DNA of 64,000 nt, taken from NCBI GenBank assembly GCA_023390115.1, contig JAEWDM010000023.1, positions 62,001 to 126,000 of the forward strand, read 5' to 3'. A program made the translations under genes and the position numbers. Below the pieces are notes generated by a model. That model was not told the origin of the DNA and ran no database searches. It saw only the letters and a list, made by a program, of their open reading frames with translations. Below, one piece after another: positions 59,082 to 64,000 of the stretch (position 1 is its first letter; every line of letters begins with the position of its first letter). This DNA comes from Bacillota bacterium. Lineage in GTDB: Bacteria; Bacillota; Clostridia; Acetivibrionales; DSM-27016.

Positions 59082-61346
59082 TTAATATTGGCTTTTTATG
59101 TAATTATATATCATTGCGGCAGCCTCCGCTCTTGTAATATTATTTTTGGGCATAAACCTTCCGTTGCCGCCTTCTGCAATTTTTAAAGACTTTGCTATTG
59201 CCACATATCCCAAAAGTTCCGGAGCAACCTCATGGCTGTCTGTAAAATCACATGTAAAAAGGTCCTTAAGCTGTGCAAACCTTTTATAGCCTGCAGAATT
59301 CAAAAGGTATTTTACAGCCTCCTCACGAGTTATTACAGCATCAGGGTTCTTTTCCCGCTCATCAATTACTTGTTCATTGATAAGCCTCCGGTACATTTCA
59401 TCCATTTGCTTTTGAGCAAGCTCCCATGTGTTGATATCCTCATAGTACCTGTTTCCCACTCTGCTTATTAAATTCAGCCATTCCTTCTGAAGCAATTCTT
59501 TTTGGGGGAGGAATTTATCATTTTGGGGAAGTATGCCTGCCTCCAGAAGGGCCTGTATTTTATCCTTTGCCGCACTGTGCTCTATATCTGAATATCTAAG
59601 CTCGCCCGCTTCTTTGTACGGCTGGGAATTTGCATAGTTGATTAGTATTCCCCTTGCCGCATCTATACAGATGGGTTTTTTAAAGTCGGGTCCATATATA
59701 AGCTTTATATTTTCGGTATTGTACTCAACCACATATTTAAGCCCTAAATCGTTGTGCAAAAACAATGCCTCATAGGCCTCTGCGGTACCGACTGTATTTT
59801 CAGGAGAAGCAAACTCAGTCATCTCACTCCACACCTCATTATAACCGCTTACCTTTCCAGACACAGGATCTATCTCAATATTCAATCTGTTGTCGCCAAA
59901 GGGTATCCCATGTACCCTTCTTACATATGTAAAGCTATTTTTACTCTCAGGGTATATTCCGCCATATTTAAGAGCATATTCGCTGAAAGCCTCTGCATCT
60001 GTATCCAGGCTGCTTTGTGAAAATTTTCCGGCCTTGTACTTTTTTAAAAAGTCCTCGGCAGCCTTTTTAAAATCTATATCCTTTTCAGGCTCACTCTTTC
60101 CCCCGACGTACGAATATGAGTTTATGCTCACAGGCTCCCCGCTTTTTGCATCAAGAGTAACCCGTGCTACTCCTCCCGCTTCTCCTGCGGCTATCATAAG
60201 ATTTGCCTTTTGTACTGAAACATCCTCCCCAAAATCCTTTTCCGAAAGCATTTTTAAAAACTCAATTGTAAGGGTATATTTGCCATCTCCCCGGGCATAG
60301 TTATAGCTTGCCATATTGTATGTATTGTCAATGCCTATCATTTCTTCCGAAAGCTCCTGCGCATCCTCCACCGTAATCAGGCCCTCCCGCTCTATCAGCT
60401 CATCAAGCGCCTTCTCCTCCAGGCTGATATCCCGCATTCTATCGGAGCTCCGGGCTTCATATGAATCATATGCATACAGTGCCCCCTGTTGATAATAGAT
60501 ATCTGTATTATGTGCTATTAGCTTTTTTCCGGTAGAGGCATCTACGCCTGCTGTTAAATCCTGTATGTCCGGCAAATAAAACAGATATGCAGAGCTTATA
60601 TCCCCTGAATATTGTCCTTTATATCTTAAGATGAGAGGAATACTCTCTTTATATGCCTTACGCGCCGCCTGTAAATCCAATGTCTTTTCCGGCTCAGGGA
60701 AAACAATTGATTCATCCCAGTTCCGTTCAAAGCTGATTACTTCTCCCGTACTCCCGTTTATCGACAATGAAATGGTATTTTCATAATAAGGTATGCCTTT
60801 GTAAGCACGGTTAAATACAAAGCTGTAATTCCCTTCGTATTCAAGCGTGCAGCTTTTTCTGCCCTCATCAAAGCTGATCTCCTCCGCTACATCTGAGCAC
60901 ATATAATATATATATTTCCTTGAAATTTCAAAGCACCGCTCCCTGCTCAGCGAGGGGAACTTCCTTAAATACTGGTAATCGTCGGAATATTTGTAGTATC
61001 GTGTGATTATCCCTCTGGCATCAACACTTACCTCTACAATCCCCCTCGCTTTGGTTCCTTCCTCCTGATTGGGCGACCATGTAAAATTATAGATGACTCC
61101 TTTTTTATCATTTCCCACACTGCTTTTAAAATCATCGTAGCCCACAGGTATATTAATTTTAGATTTCACAAGCGTTACAAGCCTTTCAGTGATGCCACTG
61201 TCAGGCTTAAGAGCCTTTTCGTCCTGAGCGGCTTCCTCTGTGGCGGCTTTTTCCGCGGTCTCTGAAGTCTCCTGTGCAAAAGCCGTTCCGCAAATAATAT
61301 TTATTATCATTATAAAAGCCAAGGCTACAGTAAACCTTTTATTCAT
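59082..61346 (-). CDS. Secreted YcdB/YcdC-domain protein with SLH repeats
   Basis: The 754-residue protein has a signal peptide (about 1-24), an acidic linker, then two or three YcdB/YcdC-type repeats (PepSY-like, with GIIPYYE-type GIPYYENTISLSINGSTGEVISFER and HGIPFGDNRLNIEIDPVSGKVSGYNEVW). At the C-terminus two S-layer homology segments follow, with ITREEAVKYLLNSAG and FTDSHEVAP...ITRAEAAAMIYNYI. It is probably anchored to secondary cell wall polymer. A second exported protein gene lies 88 bases upstream in the same direction. Confidence 0.82.
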   Translation of the reverse strand: MNKRFTVALAFIMIINIICGTAFAQETSETAEKAATEEAAQDEKALKPDSGITERLVTLVKSKINIPVGYDDFKSSVGNDKKGVIYNFTWSPNQEEGTKARGIVEVSVDARGIITRYYKYSDDYQYLRKFPSLSRERCFEISRKYIYYMCSDVAEEISFDEGRKSCTLEYEGNYSFVFNRAYKGIPYYENTISLSINGSTGEVISFERNWDESIVFPEPEKTLDLQAARKAYKESIPLILRYKGQYSGDISSAYLFYLPDIQDLTAGVDASTGKKLIAHNTDIYYQQGALYAYDSYEARSSDRMRDISLEEKALDELIEREGLITVEDAQELSEEMIGIDNTYNMASYNYARGDGKYTLTIEFLKMLSEKDFGEDVSVQKANLMIAAGEAGGVARVTLDAKSGEPVSINSYSYVGGKSEPEKDIDFKKAAEDFLKKYKAGKFSQSSLDTDAEAFSEYALKYGGIYPESKNSFTYVRRVHGIPFGDNRLNIEIDPVSGKVSGYNEVWSEMTEFASPENTVGTAEAYEALFLHNDLGLKYVVEYNTENIKLIYGPDFKKPICIDAARGILINYANSQPYKEAGELRYSDIEHSAAKDKIQALLEAGILPQNDKFLPQKELLQKEWLNLISRVGNRYYEDINTWELAQKQMDEMYRRLINEQVIDEREKNPDAVITREEAVKYLLNSAGYKRFAQLKDLFTCDFTDSHEVAPELLGYVAIAKSLKIAEGGNGRFMPKNNITRAEAAAMIYNYIKSQY

Positions 61347-61416
61347 ACAACATCCTCCCTTTACTTTTATTCCAGCTTATCCGATATCAATTGCAAGTAT
61401 CGCTTTTTCTGAAAAT

Positions 61417-61438
61417 GGATTATGTCACAGGGCACTAA
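61417..61438 (+). repeat. Half copy of the 45-nt stem-loop repeat
   Basis: GGATTATGTCACAGGGCACTAA matches the distal half of the repeat (GAATTCTGTTACAGGGCACTAG) at 18/22 positions. The left half is missing. It overlaps the stop codon of the PstS-like gene. Confidence 0.5.
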
Positions 61439-63291
61439 TTAACAGGTACGAAGCCCGCCCTTTCAACTACGTTCTGTCCCTCGTCCATTAAAAGCCACCT
61501 AAGAAGCTTCCGTGCATTGCCGTTCTCAGGCTCATCCTTTCTCAGCACAGCATAATAGCCAACCGTAAAAGGGTATTCACCGCTTTTAATTGTCTTACTA
61601 TCCGGTCTTACCCCATCAATTGACAAAAGCTTTACGTTTCTGCTATTGTACATTGTGGTTGCATAATAGTATACCGAATAACCCATAGCATTTCTGGCGT
61701 TTGAATAGTCTGCAACCCTGTCGATAAGCTCCCCCATACCCATTACAAGCGTCTCAGTAGGCGGAAGCATCATTGTAAGGCCCTTCATGACTGTATTCTC
61801 CATAAGAGTCTGACTTCCTGAATTTTTTTCTCTCTGGTATGCTATTATTTCCCTGTCCTCTCCCCCCAGCCGCTTCCAATTCGTGATTCTGCCCTGGTAT
61901 ATATCCTTTATCTGTTGTGATGTAACACTATTCACAGCATTGTCCTTATTTACAAGAAATACAAAGCCCTCCTTGCATATAGGAACAACCTCAAGCTCAA
62001 CATTTTTTTGCTCAGCCAGCTCATACTCCTCCTTCGAGGGCTGAGTGACAAGGATAATATCTGAGCTTCCGTTTATAAGATTGACATAAGCGTTATGCGT
62101 AGTGTTATGGGTTATAAACCCCCGAACTCCGGTATCATCAAGCCCAAGCAGTTCCTTTCCCATTTCCATTGATAGAGGGTACGTGGCTGTAGAACCATCA
62201 ACGCGCGGAAAATCCGTTTTTGAAAATAACGAATTATAGTAGTGCGTTACTTTATCTATAAAAGCTGCAGCCTTATTTGGATCGAGTACTGCGCTGCTGA
62301 ATATTGCAAGCCCCGAAGCATTTTCATACAGCTCCATATCAAAAGCAGCCGCGGCAGCACCTGCCGGTAAAAGAGCTCTTCCTCTCAGCAGCAGGGCAGG
62401 AACTTCCATATCCATGCTTTTGCCGTTTATCCAAATGCTTTTTTGTCCTATTCCAACGTTAACTGTTCCTTTATCCCCGTTAATCCGTACAGATTGGGAG
62501 GCATCCTCCCAGATCACCTCATAACCAAGCTTTTCGGCATAGTATCTTAAGGGTATGTAAATTACTCCGTCAATATCAGTGGGAACAGTTCCCCCTCTGC
62601 TGTCAATTACATCAGCGCGTCCATTTACACAGGCAATTCCTTTTCCCGCAAAAAAAACAGCAGCTCTTTCATCCTTCAGCTCCGCTGTCAGTGCTTCAAG
62701 TCCTTCAACTCTTTTACCCACATGTCCTTCCGTCTCTGAAAGGAACATCTCCATTGCCTTTTTAAAAGACATATTACTGCTTATAAAATACTTGCTTAAT
62801 CTCTTTTTAACCTCGTCAGCATCATTATATTCGTCACTTACCACAGTCCATTGCCCCTCTTCATTCCGAAGAGACATTATATGCTTTACCGCCGAGCTGT
62901 TTTTCACTGTCGGCGCACAATTAAAATACAGCTCATAGACCTCATTAAAGCTCACCCACGCCTTATCATTCAGTATCGTTATATCTATATACTCCGCTTC
63001 ATATTTATACCTGTCGAATCCAAGATCATTTACCTGTCTTTTGCGGTATTCCACAACCGCTTTTAGTATATCCGGCTCACTTATTGAGTGCTGGGAATTA
63101 AGTATAGCCGGAGAAATGAGCTTTTCAATTTCAGCATTATATTTCAGACTGGAAAGCATCTTATATTTTAACGCAAGGTATTCCTCAATAACCCCTTTTA
63201 TATCCTGCTCATGCTCCCCGTCCTTTGCAAAAGCTGTGCCTGAGGCCATAAGCAAAACCAACAGCAGCAGCATAGATATGGCTTTTCTCAT
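61435..63291 (-). CDS. Chimeric exported PstS-like binding protein with copper amine oxidase-like domain
   Basis: The 618-residue protein has a signal peptide (about 1-22), an NTF2-like helical/beta segment (about 25-165), a copper amine oxidase N-terminal-like repeat (about 215-335, with FAGKGIACVNGRADVI and DGVIYIPLRYYAEKLGYEVIWED) and a periplasmic-binding domain (about 345-618) with RVDGSTATYPL and NSGSQTLMENTV, which match the two phosphate-binding motifs of PstS. No lipobox is present. It may be a phosphate or anion sensor attached to the wall. AGAAGGG precedes the ATG. Confidence 0.72.
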   Translation of the reverse strand: MRKAISMLLLLVLLMASGTAFAKDGEHEQDIKGVIEEYLALKYKMLSSLKYNAEIEKLISPAILNSQHSISEPDILKAVVEYRKRQVNDLGFDRYKYEAEYIDITILNDKAWVSFNEVYELYFNCAPTVKNSSAVKHIMSLRNEEGQWTVVSDEYNDADEVKKRLSKYFISSNMSFKKAMEMFLSETEGHVGKRVEGLEALTAELKDERAAVFFAGKGIACVNGRADVIDSRGGTVPTDIDGVIYIPLRYYAEKLGYEVIWEDASQSVRINGDKGTVNVGIGQKSIWINGKSMDMEVPALLLRGRALLPAGAAAAAFDMELYENASGLAIFSSAVLDPNKAAAFIDKVTHYYNSLFSKTDFPRVDGSTATYPLSMEMGKELLGLDDTGVRGFITHNTTHNAYVNLINGSSDIILVTQPSKEEYELAEQKNVELEVVPICKEGFVFLVNKDNAVNSVTSQQIKDIYQGRITNWKRLGGEDREIIAYQREKNSGSQTLMENTVMKGLTMMLPPTETLVMGMGELIDRVADYSNARNAMGYSVYYYATTMYNSRNVKLLSIDGVRPDSKTIKSGEYPFTVGYYAVLRKDEPENGNARKLLRWLLMDEGQNVVERAGFVPVN

Positions 63292-63412
63292 AATTTAGCC
63301 CTTCTCTCTTCTAAAAATATATTGGTACTAAAATATGGACGAAAAAAACAATATAAAGTTTCACAAAAATTGAAAAGACTTTGAGTGACTGCGGGAAAGC
63401 CTTTCCTCTTGA

Positions 63413-64000
63413 TTAATCGGGAGTTGTGGAGCGGATTCTGCTTATAACAGCACCGGGTATATACCTGTAAATTCTCTTGGGTATAATGTCCAGTTCCTCA
63501 CGGGAAATCCCCTTTATTAGCGTCAATACAGAAAAATATACCAGCACTCCCGCTGCTATAGATATGAGCGAGGCTGCAAAATTAACAAGGTACGGGCTAT
63601 TAACAAAAAACAAGCATAGCACCATGAGCTTATATGTAAAATAGACCGCCACACTCATGACAGCCGAGGCTATAAAGGGCTTTGTCAAAAGCATAAAAGG
63701 GTGTATTTTGGCTCTAAGGCTTTTTCTTATCGAGATATGGTTAAGAATTATGGAAACACAGTAGCCGACAATACTTCCAGCTATCGCACCCTTAACATTT
63801 ACGTCAGGAATTGATATTAAAAAATAGTTAGTAGCTATTTTAGCCACCACGCCAAATATTAAATTCACAGTGACTGCATAAAGCCTTCCTGCGCCCTGCA
63901 AAATTGAAGTCTGCACCTGAATAAAAGCAAGCATCACAAGTGCAATAGAGCCCATTTCCATGAGATAAGCTCCAGGACCGTATTTAAGAAGCTCAAATAT
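63413..64000 (-). CDS. SpoVB/MurJ-like lipid flippase (partial, runs off right edge)
   Basis: The last 195 codons of a MATE-like polysaccharide biosynthesis protein. It has at least four hydrophobic helices, and ILQGAGRLYAVTVNLIFGVVAKIATNYFLISIPDVNVKGAIAGS matches the second half of SpoVB/MurJ-type flippases (only part quoted). Such proteins flip lipid II-like precursors; SpoVB acts during spore cortex synthesis. The first two thirds lie beyond 64000. It is the last gene on the minus strand here. Confidence 0.8.
   Translation of the reverse strand: MFELLKYGPGAYLMEMGSIALVMLAFIQVQTSILQGAGRLYAVTVNLIFGVVAKIATNYFLISIPDVNVKGAIAGSIVGYCVSIILNHISIRKSLRAKIHPFMLLTKPFIASAVMSVAVYFTYKLMVLCLFFVNSPYLVNFAASLISIAAGVLVYFSVLTLIKGISREELDIIPKRIYRYIPGAVISRIRSTTPD

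Overview
The window reads as chromosomal DNA of a low-GC, anaerobic, cellulolytic Firmicute (Clostridia, Ruminiclostridium/Acetivibrio-like). The pointers are a secreted GH5 glycanase with a C-terminal type I dockerin (a cellulosome subunit), an IspH-ribosomal protein S1 fusion, strong AGGAGG-type ribosome binding sites, xylose isomerase/xylulokinase genes, SpoVB- and YpmA-like proteins, and many ABC sugar importers that lack their own ATPase. No rRNA, tRNA, CRISPR array, complete insertion sequence or prophage was recognised. Nearly all genes lie on the minus strand.

Layout. 1-500: the end of a RelE/ParE-type toxin-antitoxin pair. 0.7-4.2 kb: DeoR regulator, FGGY sugar kinase and MFS transporter. 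4.4-8.7 kb: xylose utilisation (ROK repressor, xylA, xylB) with a 33-bp perfect palindrome over the xylB promoter. 8.9-17.6 kb: DUF1540 protein, uridine-kinase-like protein, RF3, IspH-S1, PlsC, Cmk, chorismate mutase and a HutP-like protein. 17.7-24.4 kb: HI0933-type flavoprotein, RpiR regulator, YpmA, then a three-gene biotin transcarboxylase set. 24.5-33.5 kb: secreted transglutaminase-like protein, MnmM-like methyltransferase, agmatine-to-spermidine genes, a second DUF1540 protein, RluB and PilZ. 33.6-37.4 kb: dockerin cellulase, then an Lsa/CplR-type ABC-F resistance gene behind a leader ORF and attenuator-like hairpin.

37.6-47.1 kb (locus B) is a catabolic cluster: sugar-type ABC importer, ROK kinase, amidohydrolase, CyuA/UPF0597-like iron-sulfur lyase, ROK repressor and a divergent ArgH-superfamily lyase. 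The combination suggests uptake and dismantling of a sugar-amino acid type compound and matches no pathway I recognise. 47.1-57 kb (locus A) is a LacI-controlled cluster: LplABC-type importer, PMI-like cupin, an intracellular GHL6-like glycoside hydrolase and a DUF4432 epimerase-like protein, with three LacI-type palindromic operators. A decayed LacI-gene tail sits at 57.03-57.16 kb.

57-64 kb: small hypothetical gene, CheR, SpeD, then secreted proteins (YcdB/SLH and a chimeric PstS-like protein) and a truncated SpoVB-like flippase. A 45-nt stem-loop repeat recurs at 33.6, 55.6 and 55.8 kb, with a half copy at 61.4 kb, and three of the four lie next to stop codons.

The features most worth following up are locus B, the hairpin repeat family, the ABC-F leader/attenuator and the soluble transcarboxylase lacking a membrane pump.
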